Source: Flavobacterium cerinum (GTDB lineage Bacteria > Bacteroidota > Bacteroidia > Flavobacteriales > Flavobacteriaceae). From it: a stretch of 64,000 nt of DNA. The notes beneath the pieces are model-generated. The model was not told where the DNA came from. It saw only the letters and a program-made list of their open reading frames with translations, and did no database searches. The DNA lies in assembly GCF_024496085.1 (NCBI RefSeq), contig NZ_CP101751.1, positions 992,001 to 1,056,000 on the forward strand, read 5' to 3'. Numbering within the stretch: position 1 is the first letter of the stretch; the number at the start of each line of letters is the position of its first letter. Shown one piece after another: positions 53,101-60,496 of the stretch. The position numbers were made by a program, and so were the translations under genes.

Positions 53101-53475
53101 ATGAGAAAAGGAGTGATAATAAGTTTGTTTTTATTTGTTATTTTTTTATACTTCTACAACAATTTTTTCGCCAGTAAGATGATATTAGGAACTTATGTCA
53201 ATCGTAATTATAATCAAAGTCATTCAATAGCTGAAATTCCTAATGTTGCAGATACACTCGTTATTTTAAAAGATAATAAGTTTATTAGTCAATATTGGGG
53301 TGAGGGTAGTTATGAATTGTATTATACTATAAAAGGTACAGAGATAGATTTAATGTATGATTATGAGTTTGGGAAAGCGGGATTTAGAACTTCAATTGAT
53401 AGGATAATGTATTTTGGAGGACTTAAAATAGATCTTTTCAGAGATCTTAATCAATACTATGAAAAAATATATTAG
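53101..53475 (+). CDS. Membrane-anchored protein, relic immunity gene 4
   Basis: 124 aa. One N-terminal membrane anchor (GVIISLFLFVIFLYFYNNFF), then a beta-rich domain: MILGTYVNRNY, DTLVILKDNKFISQYWGEG, YELYYTIKGTEIDLMYDY. This repeats the 'G.Y....f.s.ywG.G.Y.i' pattern of lipocalin-like small periplasmic proteins of Bacteroidota. Toxin relic 4 lies upstream and a REP-type hairpin downstream. Immunity function is inferred from position. Confidence 0.65.
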   Translation: MRKGVIISLFLFVIFLYFYNNFFASKMILGTYVNRNYNQSHSIAEIPNVADTLVILKDNKFISQYWGEGSYELYYTIKGTEIDLMYDYEFGKAGFRTSIDRIMYFGGLKIDLFRDLNQYYEKIY

Positions 53476-53483
53476 TGTCTTTA

Positions 53484-53520
53484 CCCTGATCGCTCGGAAA
53501 TTCTTTCCGCGCGATCAGGG
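53484..53520. repeat. REP-like hairpin
   Basis: Near-perfect palindrome: CCCTGATCGC-T-CGGAAA, loop TTC, TTTCCG-C-GCGATCAGGG, with one mismatch. It lies 8 bp after the immunity gene stop and may also act as a transcription barrier. It resembles the CGCGGAAA hairpin at 55273-55295. Confidence 0.85.
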
Positions 53521-53583
53521 ATACTTGAAAGTAATGGCATTATGTCACCTAAAGGTGTTTTAATAAACAATGTAAGAAGATAA
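53512..53583 (+). pseudogene. Toxin tail relic 5 (plus arm)
   Basis: Starting inside the hairpin the frame reads RSGILESNGIMSPKGVLINN, then VRR and stop at 53581-53583. The next gene starts 10 bp later. The composition fits the end of an Rhs tip. Confidence 0.5.
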
Positions 53584-53593
53584 GCAACCTAAA

Positions 53594-54025
53594 ATGGAAA
53601 AACACATAAACAAACTAATATCTGACCCAGGAATTAATTTTGAAGAATATATAAAAAAAAACAAATTCAATTTAAGAGAATTGTTAGGTTATGTTTTGGA
53701 ATATTATGGAGGTAGTTCTTCGGATTTATTTTTTTTAAAATTATTTGGAAATGTTTCAAAACTAACTAAAAATGATTGGCAAAATATTTTTAATGAAATG
53801 CGTTATAATAAATTGTTAGCTGAAGAGTCTTTTGTTGATTTTTATATGAGCTATACTAAGTTATCTCCTTCTCATAACATTTTTGAGTTTTTAAATTTTT
53901 CAAAAAAACCTAAAAGTAATATCTCTGAATCTTTTGATATTAGAAAAAAAATCGTTTATAAGTCTTGTAATTTAACTGAAAATGAGATAATAAAAATAGA
54001 GTCATTTAATGGTGAATTATGGTAA
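53594..54025 (+). CDS. Hypothetical protein, relic immunity gene 5
   Basis: 143 aa, cytoplasmic, largely helical and rich in Lys, Asn and Phe (FNLRELLGYVLEYYGG, LTKNDWQNIFNEMRYNKLLA). No membrane segment or known motif. It follows toxin tail relic 5 by 10 bp, so an immunity role is likely by position. It is the last gene of the plus arm. Confidence 0.6.
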   Translation: MEKHINKLISDPGINFEEYIKKNKFNLRELLGYVLEYYGGSSSDLFFLKLFGNVSKLTKNDWQNIFNEMRYNKLLAEESFVDFYMSYTKLSPSHNIFEFLNFSKKPKSNISESFDIRKKIVYKSCNLTENEIIKIESFNGELW

Positions 54026-54042
54026 TGTATCAAATTAGGGCA

Positions 54043-54068
54043 TAACCCGATGGCGCGGATTTGTAATC
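54043..54068. repeat. REP half next to the IS remnant
   Basis: CCCGATGGCGCGGATTTGTAATC. The last 11 bases, GATTTGTAATC, are the reverse complement of the target duplicated by the complete IS at 50527. A further short REP piece (CCGATGGCGTGGATTT) follows at about 54143-54158. Confidence 0.75.
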
Positions 54069-54141
54069 ATAAGTGTTCGAAACCTTAAAAGCTATATTTT
54101 TGAAGTAAAAAGATGAATGTTTCAGAGGTACTGAATTATAT
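54069..54141 (+). mobile_element. Left-end remnant of the IS4-family element
   Basis: 73 bp matching the left end of the IS at 50527, including the terminal repeat ATAAGTGTTCGAAACCTTAA and the first transposase codons (MNVSEVLNYI), with a few substitutions. The rest of the element is missing. The remnant marks the meeting point of the two arms. Confidence 0.9.
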
Positions 54142-54157
54142 ATCCGATGGCGTGGAT

Positions 54158-55003
54158 TTATTCAAAATCTTTTCTTTTCAAAATATAATGTTTTTGATCA
54201 ATAAAATTAATTTTTACATAATTGTAGTTCTTCCAATATCTATTATCTGTCTCTAAAACAGTTGTTTCTCCTAAATTTAAATATTCCAAGCTCTTCAAAT
54301 TCTCTAGAATATTTTGCAACGAATCAATAGAACTATGGTTTATAAACTCTACTCTTTTTAAATTAGGAAAAATCCTCACAAAACTCTTATCAATTTTTTT
54401 ACAATCTTCAATATACAAACTCTCTACATTAGGCATAATGAAATCAAAATTATTAAATGATAGATTTTTATTACTCACCAATACCAACTCTTTCAAATTT
54501 ATCATCTTTTCAATTCCATTAATACTTTTAATATCTGACTGTATAAACCCGATTTCCATAATTGAATTCATACTTGCAAACTCTTCTAAATCATCACTTT
54601 TCGACCTATACTTCCATAAACTGAGCTCTTTAACCTTTTTTAAGGTACTAATATTTTTACATTTTTTATTCCATGAGTATCTTAAGATCTCCAAGTTTGG
54701 AAAATTAACAAAATCATATTCCATATCAACACCCCTGTTATCAAGAAATATAAGCTCTGGCATTTTCAATAATCTTGAAAAATCATATTCTTGTCTTTTA
54801 CTTCCTACGATTAACAACTTCTCTATTTTAGCGTCTATTAAACAATCAAAATTATTGAAATTAGGAAAATTTACAAGCTCATAAAAATCAATAATTAGGA
54901 TTGCATCTTTATTCGAATCAAAATATTCAGAAAATTTATCACAACTATCAGGTATAAATAAAACTCTTTTTTCTTTAAAATTTACAAATTGAATATCTCC
55001 CAT
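54158..55003 (-). CDS. Leucine-rich-repeat protein, relic immunity gene (minus arm 3)
   Basis: 281 aa, cytoplasmic. It consists of irregular LRR-like units of about 22-25 residues, e.g. MINLKELVLVSNKNLSF, MPNVESLYIEDCKKID, FPNLKRVEFINHSSID, LKSLEYLNLGETTVLE. LRR-type immunity proteins are known in polymorphic toxin loci. The start codon at 55003 overlaps the toxin tail upstream, and the end abuts a REP piece. A long plus-strand ORF over it is a shadow. Confidence 0.75.
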   Translation of the reverse strand: MGDIQFVNFKEKRVLFIPDSCDKFSEYFDSNKDAILIIDFYELVNFPNFNNFDCLIDAKIEKLLIVGSKRQEYDFSRLLKMPELIFLDNRGVDMEYDFVNFPNLEILRYSWNKKCKNISTLKKVKELSLWKYRSKSDDLEEFASMNSIMEIGFIQSDIKSINGIEKMINLKELVLVSNKNLSFNNFDFIMPNVESLYIEDCKKIDKSFVRIFPNLKRVEFINHSSIDSLQNILENLKSLEYLNLGETTVLETDNRYWKNYNYVKINFIDQKHYILKRKDFE

Positions 55004-55224
55004 TATTTCTTTTTTATGATTTCTTTACCCCCTTCTTCTAAAACTTTCTCAAAACTTGCTTTAACCTTCACAAGACTCTCATTAGATAGTTTCTCTAGAT
55101 TTTTTTTACAGGGAGAAGCAATCTTATTTTTTAATTCTACTTCCCCTCTTAAAGTTTTTTGAATTAATAACTCTTCATAATCCCGATGGAGCGGATTTGC
55201 AATCCGTGCGCACAACAAGAACAA
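55003..55224 (-). pseudogene. Toxin tail relic (minus arm 3)
   Basis: 73 aa. MFLLCARIANPLHRDYEELL comes from REP sequence in the same frame that gives NPRYRD on the plus arm. It is followed by a helical Lys/Glu-rich 3' toxin end (NLEKLSNESLVKVKASFEKV). The stop overlaps the LRR gene start, as in a toxin/immunity pair. Confidence 0.6.
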
Positions 55225-55301
55225 GAAATCCTAACCGTGAAAAGTTAGGATTTTTGTTTGAAATACTTTATGAGCGCGGAAATTTTTTCCGCGCTATCGG
55301 G
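55181..55301. repeat. REP-like compound repeat, minus arm
   Basis: CCCGATGGAGCGGATTTGC...CCGTGCG, then a hairpin AAATCCTAAC/GTTAGGATTT (55226-55253), then the palindrome AGCGCGGAAA/TTTCCGCGCT (55273-55295) ending in ATCGGG. Same design as the 142-bp repeats (REP, terminator, REP) but with different internal sequence. Confidence 0.8.
55226..55258 (-). terminator. Terminator hairpin between minus-arm relics
   Basis: Stem AAATCCTAAC and GTTAGGATTT with T-rich flanks. On the minus strand it lies after the 88-aa membrane protein gene. Confidence 0.6.
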
Positions 55302-55316
55302 TTGTATTTATTTTAA

Positions 55317-55583
55317 TTAATGCAAGTTTAATAATATGCCTAAAAAAAGTATGAATGGGATTAGCATGATAATACAAAGCAATAATATATAACTTCGATA
55401 AAAATTACTTTTTTTAAATAATAACCATATGGATAAAATACTATTTATACAAAAAACCACTAAAGTCCAGTAATAATAATATGTAAAAATAACAGTGGCA
55501 TCCTTTGTAAAAATCAAAGGAATTATGGCTGTAATGATTTCACATAACACCAAAATATTTAATGAAATATTATTTTTTTTCAT
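55317..55583 (-). CDS. Small membrane protein, relic immunity gene (minus arm 2)
   Basis: 88 aa with three hydrophobic helices (ISLNILVLCEIITAIIPLIF, YYYYWTLVVFCINSILSIWL and SYILLLCIIMLIPFILFLGI). The start lies within the 3' end of the upstream toxin tail on the same strand. Probable inner-membrane immunity protein; family unknown. Confidence 0.65.
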   Translation of the reverse strand: MKKNNISLNILVLCEIITAIIPLIFTKDATVIFTYYYYWTLVVFCINSILSIWLLFKKSNFYRSYILLLCIIMLIPFILFLGILLNLH

Positions 55584-55629
55584 TTATAATCTTAACACTA
55601 TAGTTTTCAAAGATAACTTTCCCGATAGT
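55570..55629 (-). pseudogene. Toxin tail relic (minus arm 2)
   Basis: Twenty codons: TIGKVIFENYSVKIINEKK and stop, starting within a CCCGATAG REP end (55621-55628) and overlapping the next ATG by 14 bp. Very short, so supported mainly by the repeated arrangement REP-tail-immunity. Confidence 0.45.
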
Positions 55630-55633
55630 GTAT

Positions 55634-56239
55634 TTAACTTATTTTTTTAACAACTTTTTTATTATTGATTTCGTATGATAAAATCAATTTCCTTCTAAAT
55701 TGCAAAATCTCTCTCTCTAATTCCTTATCAAACCAAAAATAAATTTCATAATTATCAAAACTTACACCTCTCGTATAAATTTCATTTTTAATAATATCAT
55801 TGACAAATTCATTGAAATCAGTTTTTTTCTTATACATATTGTATAAATCATTACCTAATTCACTTTCAGTAGCATTTAAATAATTAAATGAAACTAACTT
55901 ATCATTTAATGAATTTCTACTATCTGCAATTTTTATATCGATGTATTTTATTTTGTCATTTATACCTTTTAACCCTTTCTCCATTGAACCACCTAGAAAA
56001 GTTCTTTTTGAATCTCTATTTGAAATAAATTTCTTTGTGAAAACAACAGATATTCCAATCCTATCAAAAGAATTTAATCTTCCATCATCTAGCCTAAAAA
56101 TACTGTCATTATCCAATACAACAGTTTTCACTTCAATATTATCAAGTATATAAAAATCTTTTTCTTTTTTGAAAAGAAAAAACCAACACCCTAAAACCAA
56201 TAAAGATAGAAATATAAAAAATTTAAAAAATTTACTCAT
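55634..56239 (-). CDS. Membrane-anchored protein, relic immunity gene (minus arm 1)
   Basis: 201 aa from the ATG at 56239; a longer frame starts at 56275 but runs through toxin-tail sequence. N-terminal anchor FFKFFIFLSLLVLGCWFFLF, possibly a lipoprotein (LVLGC). A mixed alpha/beta domain follows (YILDNIEVKTVVLDNDSIFR, GISVVFTKKFIS, YEIYFWFDKELERE). The start overlaps the upstream toxin tail. Immunity role inferred from position; family not recognised. Confidence 0.68.
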   Translation of the reverse strand: MSKFFKFFIFLSLLVLGCWFFLFKKEKDFYILDNIEVKTVVLDNDSIFRLDDGRLNSFDRIGISVVFTKKFISNRDSKRTFLGGSMEKGLKGINDKIKYIDIKIADSRNSLNDKLVSFNYLNATESELGNDLYNMYKKKTDFNEFVNDIIKNEIYTRGVSFDNYEIYFWFDKELEREILQFRRKLILSYEINNKKVVKKIS

Positions 56240-56360
56240 AAGCATCAATTGAATATATAGAATTAAATAAATCACCTGCTGACATTTCTAAAGGTCTTTG
56301 ATTTTCACCCCATGACCACCAATTAACTTGATACATTCCGGATTTTTCACCTGTTAAGGC
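56232..56360 (-). pseudogene. Toxin tail relic (minus arm 1)
   Basis: 43 codons in a start-less frame: ALTGEKSGMYQVNWWSWGEN, QRPLEMSAGDLFNSIYSIDA, YE and stop. The stop TAA lies 8 bases past the start of the next gene (TATGAGTAA). It shows the typical Trp/Gly-rich end of an Rhs tip. Confidence 0.6.
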
Positions 56361-56365
56361 TTATA

Positions 56366-56518
56366 TTCCGATAGCGCGGATTTGAAATTCCAGCTCAGCA
56401 AAGTGTTTTTATAAAAAACATTGCTCAGCGAGTGTCTCCTGACCTCGCAGCATAAAATAAATCCCGATAGCACAAATTAAAACCCTCGATGGCACGGATT
56501 GCAAATCCGCGCATCTAG
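56366..56518. repeat. Degenerate REP-like block
   Basis: Contains CCGATAGCGCGGATTTG, GCTCAGCAAAGTG and AACATTGCTCAGCGAG pieces, CCCGATAGCAC and finally GGCACGGATTGCAAATCCGC. No gene is visible in it. It separates the orphan tip's immunity gene from the older relics. Confidence 0.65.
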
Positions 56519-56519
56519 G

Positions 56520-57002
56520 TTAATTATCTTTCACAATCGTTTTGCCTAAAAAATCTGCTAATTTTTCAGCTATAATATAAGCATCTTTTTCTTTCAATCT
56601 CCTCTTAATAATATAATCTCTTGAATTTAAATATCTATATAAATAAACGGTCCAACCACTCTCAAATTGATTTACACTATACGAAATATTGATAGATTTA
56701 ATATTGGATATTGTACAGTAAAACCTGTTATTTATATATAAATCCTCTTCCTTAATAGTTAGTTTATGATATTTGTTTTTATTCCATTCGTAATACTTGT
56801 TAAATGTTAGATATAAGAGTAAAATAAATAGAATAACTATATAGCCCCATTTATCTATCAATACTGAAGCTTTTATTTTTAGAAAAATTAACGCTATAAG
56901 TAGTATAGAAAACAAGAAAGAAATAACTGTCGATGTTTTATCAAATAAAAATGAAATAATTATTTCTTCACGATCAATTTCTTCAATATTATATTCTTTC
57001 AT
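56520..57002 (-). CDS. Membrane protein, likely immunity of orphan tip B
   Basis: 160 aa. Two membrane helices (VISFLFSILLIALIFLKI and WGYIVILFILLLYLTF), then a soluble part (YHKLTIKEEDLYINNRFYCT, IKSINISYSV, IIKRRLKEKDAYIIAEKLAD) that resembles small PH-like membrane proteins. It starts 4 bp after the stop of the orphan tip on the same strand. Confidence 0.72.
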   Translation of the reverse strand: MKEYNIEEIDREEIIISFLFDKTSTVISFLFSILLIALIFLKIKASVLIDKWGYIVILFILLLYLTFNKYYEWNKNKYHKLTIKEEDLYINNRFYCTISNIKSINISYSVNQFESGWTVYLYRYLNSRDYIIKRRLKEKDAYIIAEKLADFLGKTIVKDN

Positions 57003-57006
57003 AAAA

Positions 57007-57987
57007 TTAAAATTCTGAATTTATTATCTCTACAGCTTTTTTTGCCGCTTGATATTTATCTTTTGGGGCTGTTAAATCTATATTTGTTTGTTTTAGTATT
57101 TCATCTAAGAGCTCTTTTCCTTTAAGTCCTTTGTTATAGATGGCGTTTATTGATTCGAAAACCTTTTTTTTATCAATTTCTTTCAATTTATAAGTTTGAT
57201 AAACAAATATTGCAATCTTATTCATCATATCACCATCTTTAATATTGTCGTTATTAAAAATATTTTTCACTACTTCTTCAAAGGCAAAGTCTATTAACCA
57301 TCCACTAAAAACTTCAGATTTTGACTTTGCTCTGCCTAATGTAACTAAACTAACTACGCCTTCAATAATTTTAGTTGTTTTTCCAAAATTATCTAAATCT
57401 TCACCAGTCAAGATATCTTTACCAATCATCGCTTCTGTCATCGCTCCAGTCCCTAGTGGATTTTTTTGCATGAATTTAGATAATAAATATATCCCAAAGC
57501 TATCTTCTTTAAGTCTCTCTTCTTTATTCAATCCCGTATCTTTACGTATAGCATATCTAGTAACACCTCTAAAAGTAGTTTTATTACTATCAGGTGATAA
57601 TCCTTCATCATAACTTGTATATGCGTTTATATGCATTACATCTCGAGTTATGCCTTTAATATCTTCGTCAGTTTTTATATCCATTTTATAAGTTCCTGCT
57701 TCATAATATTTTCCTTTGAATTTTTTATAAAAATGAATAATTATTTCAATATCTCCATTACTGTCAACTTTGTATATTGGCGAATTTCCTGATGTAGAAT
57801 AACCACTTGTAGAAGGAGTAGCGGAGTCCAGTTTGTCTATTGAGAAAAACCTTCCTAGTCTACTATCGAACATCCTACTCCCGAAATTTAGACTATTCCC
57901 TTCCCCTTTAAGTTCGTTATCTTTTTCCTGTCCCTGGAAGCCGTAACGATATAATTCTGAGCTTCCGTGACGGTTTGGCACTAGCAT
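57007..57987 (-). CDS. Orphan Rhs C-terminal module, locus B type
   Basis: 326 aa from an internal ATG in the Rhs core ([20 protein letters not shown]). The core runs to about residue 75 (NSPIYKVDSNGDIE). The tip has a beta-rich part with YKMDIKTDEDIKGITRDVMH, a Gly/Met segment (NPLGTGAMTEAMIGKDIL) and an amphipathic C terminus. I do not recognise the toxin family. The frame continues through the 110-bp repeat and is closed by an in-frame stop about 25 bp beyond it, so there is no full gene here. The core sequence is that of the locus B Rhs gene, not locus A. Confidence 0.82.
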   Translation of the reverse strand: MLVPNRHGSSELYRYGFQGQEKDNELKGEGNSLNFGSRMFDSRLGRFFSIDKLDSATPSTSGYSTSGNSPIYKVDSNGDIEIIIHFYKKFKGKYYEAGTYKMDIKTDEDIKGITRDVMHINAYTSYDEGLSPDSNKTTFRGVTRYAIRKDTGLNKEERLKEDSFGIYLLSKFMQKNPLGTGAMTEAMIGKDILTGEDLDNFGKTTKIIEGVVSLVTLGRAKSKSEVFSGWLIDFAFEEVVKNIFNNDNIKDGDMMNKIAIFVYQTYKLKEIDKKKVFESINAIYNKGLKGKELLDEILKQTNIDLTAPKDKYQAAKKAVEIINSEF

Positions 57988-58004
57988 CCCGAAAGGATAG
58001 TAAT
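57895..58004 (-). repeat. Inverted repeat B-right at the orphan tip
   Basis: 110 bp, reverse complement of 48770-48879 without mismatch. Homology ends at 58004, within about ten bases of the equivalent edge of repeat A, at the codons for DYYPF. Confidence 0.95.
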
Positions 58005-58214
58005 AATCTCGCTGTAAAAAACATATTTATAAGAACTTATAGCATTAATTCCGATTTTAAAATTACCGTTTTTGGTAAAAAACGACCCTTTTTGGAAACG
58101 AAAAAAATGATTAATGGATTAAAATTAACAAAATTTTAAAAATAATTTCCCTACCAAAATGTTTTTTCTCTAGTTGTGGAAAAAATATTTATCTTGCGAG
58201 CATTAAAAAAATAA

Positions 58215-58979
58215 TTGAATCCCTTGAAAACAAATACTTTATTTCGTTTTTTTTGCCTGTCACTAGTCCTAATATTCTTTTCCTTTACAGATCCCTATCT
58301 GATAAAACGAATTTCTGATACCAATTTCCGATACGAATTCTATACAACCGATAAAAAAGTAAGTCCGAAATCGGATAAAAATTACTATTGGTTTAAAGGC
58401 GGTGCAATCCATAATGCACAAGGTGGAGCTGCCGGTCAATTGCTACACGATGGCTTTACCAAAATGTACCATAGCAACCAACTGGCCGAACAAGGAAAAT
58501 TCGACGAAGGACTAAAAACCGGTTGGTGGAAAACCTGGTATGAAAACGGAGCAATCGAAACAACACAATATTGGAAGAATGGTCTGAGAACGGGAGCATT
58601 CAATCACTTTAACAATAAAGGAGAACTGATCGAAAAAGGCTATTATAAAAACGATCAACGCCATGGGAAGTGGTTCGACCTGGTAAAAAAAGATACGCTG
58701 GTTTATAAAAACGGAACTGTTTTCGTAGCCAAACCGAAACTGACAAAAGAAGAAAAAGCCAAACTAAAAGAAGAAGAGAAAGTAGCTAAAGCGGCAAAAA
58801 AAGAGCAGGAGCAAAAAGAAAAAGAGAAAAAAGCAGCAGAAAAAGAAAATAAGAAAAAACAAGAAGAGCTTGAAAAGCAGCGAAAAGCAAATCAGCCAAA
58901 AGAACAAAAGGAAAGTTTCTTTAAAAGACTGTTCAAGAAAAAAGAACCAAAAGTAAATGCCAATGGTAAAGGCGCATAG
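58215..58979 (+). CDS. MORN-type repeat protein with Lys/Glu-rich tail
   Basis: 254 aa. Signal-type N terminus (FFCLSLVLIFFSFTD). Residues about 85-155 hold MORN-like repeats (GKFDEGLKTGWWKTWYENGA, KNGLRTGAFNHFNNKGELIE, GYYKNDQRHGKWF), and residues about 170-235 a Lys/Glu/Ala-rich coiled tail. The only start before the signal sequence is TTG at 58215 (another TTG at 58224). It overlaps the next gene by 23 bp, which puts it at the head of the secretion operon. It may be a periplasmic scaffold; the function is unknown. Confidence 0.75.
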   Translation: MNPLKTNTLFRFFCLSLVLIFFSFTDPYLIKRISDTNFRYEFYTTDKKVSPKSDKNYYWFKGGAIHNAQGGAAGQLLHDGFTKMYHSNQLAEQGKFDEGLKTGWWKTWYENGAIETTQYWKNGLRTGAFNHFNNKGELIEKGYYKNDQRHGKWFDLVKKDTLVYKNGTVFVAKPKLTKEEKAKLKEEEKVAKAAKKEQEQKEKEKKAAEKENKKKQEELEKQRKANQPKEQKESFFKRLFKKKEPKVNANGKGA

Positions 58980-60174
58980 TCTTTTATATGCAGTATATAT
59001 TTGTCTGATTGTATCGATAATTTGCGGAGCATTACTGTATTTCTCCGGTCTTTACAATCAGTTAAATCTGTTTTACAACCTACAGGAAGAATTATATATC
59101 CATAACCAATCGGTAGTGAATTATGCCCTTGGAAATAAACTGGCCGATGAAGCTTTTCCTACCGACGAAGCTTCGGGTGTTCAGGGAGAATACAGGGTAA
59201 AGCAATACGGATTGCTAAATGTGTTAACCGCGAGTACCATTTTGCGAAACGATACCGTAGTTTCAGTTCATTTAGTAGGAAGTTATTCGAAAGATAAAAC
59301 CGCAATCCATCTGGCGAATTTGTCCCGCTCGTTGCGCTATTCCGGAACTGTACGGCTGAATGGCGATAATAAATTGCCATCCACTTTTATTGAAACGTCT
59401 TTCCTGAACAATAGAGCCAACCAGCTTACGGTGACCGGACAAAATACGGTTTCGGAAATCAAACTTCCGGAGATTAATGCAGGTTTTAAAAAAATATTCG
59501 AAGGAATCAAAACGGAAAAAATAGCCTTATCGCAATTTGAAAAAAAAGATTCCCTGTATTTTAATTCCTTTCAGAAGGAAACAAAAGAAATGGAAGTAGG
59601 CGTAAATACCTTATCCAACCTCATCGTAAAAGGAAACTTTGTATTACGGGCAAAAGATTCGATAGTAGTAGGGAAAAATGCCGTTTTGGAAGATGTAATC
59701 CTGATAGCACCTAAAATAACGTTCGAATCCGGATTTAAAGGAACCGTTCAGGCTTTTGCAACAAAAGGAATAGAACTTCAGGAAGAGGTGAATCTGAAAT
59801 ACCCTTCTGTAGTTTGTGTCTATAATAATACAGATGGGGAAAGCAAGCTTAAAATAAAAAAGGAATGTAAGATTGAAGGCGCTATCGTACTATTCGGAAG
59901 CTCAATATTGACGATTAATAAAAACAGTATCGAGATCGATGAAAAAAGCGTAGTGATGGGAGATATTTATTGCACCGGAAAACTGGATCTGAAAAGTGAC
60001 ATACAAGGTTCGGTGTATACGAATTTATTTTTCTATAAAAACGGTTCTTCGATTAATGAAAATATGATTGTCGATATCGAAATTGATCCGAAGAAACGAC
60101 CGGACTATTTTATGGCAATTCCGTTATTCGAAGCTAAAAAAAACAAGTATGGAGTTATTAAAAAGGTGTTGTAA
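58957..60174 (+). CDS. Pseudopilus-operon protein with beta-helix region
   Basis: 405 aa. One N-terminal membrane helix (LLYAVYICLIVSIICGALLY) and a periplasmic part. The C-terminal half (about 215-370) has short repeated strands typical of beta-helix/bactofilin-like folds (LIVKGNFVLRAKDSIVVG, VVMGDIYCTGKLDLKSDIQG). No prepilin cleavage motif is visible. By place, at the start of the GspE/F/G-like operon, it could fill the role of GspK/PilX-type minor components, but this is inference. It overlaps its neighbours on both sides. Confidence 0.65.
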   Translation: MPMVKAHSLLYAVYICLIVSIICGALLYFSGLYNQLNLFYNLQEELYIHNQSVVNYALGNKLADEAFPTDEASGVQGEYRVKQYGLLNVLTASTILRNDTVVSVHLVGSYSKDKTAIHLANLSRSLRYSGTVRLNGDNKLPSTFIETSFLNNRANQLTVTGQNTVSEIKLPEINAGFKKIFEGIKTEKIALSQFEKKDSLYFNSFQKETKEMEVGVNTLSNLIVKGNFVLRAKDSIVVGKNAVLEDVILIAPKITFESGFKGTVQAFATKGIELQEEVNLKYPSVVCVYNNTDGESKLKIKKECKIEGAIVLFGSSILTINKNSIEIDEKSVVMGDIYCTGKLDLKSDIQGSVYTNLFFYKNGSSINENMIVDIEIDPKKRPDYFMAIPLFEAKKNKYGVIKKVL

Positions 60175-60496
60175 AATCCCGGCCAACTCTATTCTGGAAT
60201 CGGTGATTGCACTCACCATTATTTCGGTATGCCTGTATATTGCCATTAGTATTTATGCCGCCGTATTTACACCGCGTACATCGGCAAAGTTTTATAATAC
60301 GCAAAATAAGATAAACGAATTGTTTTACCAAATGCAGTTGGAAAGCGATTCCCTGTTGTATGAAAACGATAATCCGGCACTGGAGATTGAAGAAGAAGTA
60401 GTGCAACCCGGAATAAAAAAAATAGAAATTCACTATAAAGACAGTACGAATTTTAAAATTGAAAAGGAATTTTATATACAAACCGATGAAGAATAA
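60149..60496 (+). CDS. Prepilin-like protein (minor pseudopilin)
   Basis: 115 aa from the ATG at 60149, overlapping the previous gene. The N terminus is class-III prepilin-like: basic leader (MELLKRCCKIPA), then NSILESVIALTIISVCLYIAIS with the conserved Glu followed by a hydrophobic helix. The C-terminal part is small and acidic (LEIEEEVVQPGIKKIEI). A longer frame from 60068 exists but lacks pilin features. Likely a minor pseudopilin of the type II-like system. Confidence 0.72.
   Translation: MELLKRCCKIPANSILESVIALTIISVCLYIAISIYAAVFTPRTSAKFYNTQNKINELFYQMQLESDSLLYENDNPALEIEEEVVQPGIKKIEIHYKDSTNFKIEKEFYIQTDEE

Larger units (their letters stand above)
48770..58004. other. Putative invertible toxin/immunity segment B with relic arrays
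   Basis: Bounded by the 110-bp inverted Rhs core repeats. The plus-strand arm (49815-54068) follows the main tip and the minus-strand arm (54158-57002) follows the orphan tip. Each arm is a row of toxin tails and immunity genes read away from its repeat, meeting at about 54026-54157. Inversion would place the orphan tip and its arm behind the main Rhs gene in frame. The event itself is inferred. Confidence 0.7.

Noticed and set aside
54438..54884. 148-aa plus-strand ORF opposite the LRR gene
   Set aside because: It is a low-complexity shadow of the minus-strand LRR protein, whose repeat pattern and coupled start are convincing.
50399..56518. Regularly spaced repeats that could suggest a CRISPR array
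   Set aside because: Units are 142 bp, with palindrome and terminator parts. Spacing is several hundred bases and the intervals are coding, with no cas genes.
58067..58086. Hairpin CGTTTTT...AAAAACG between orphan tip B and the secretion operon
   Set aside because: Weak A/T stem without a following T run on either strand, so I do not call it a terminator.
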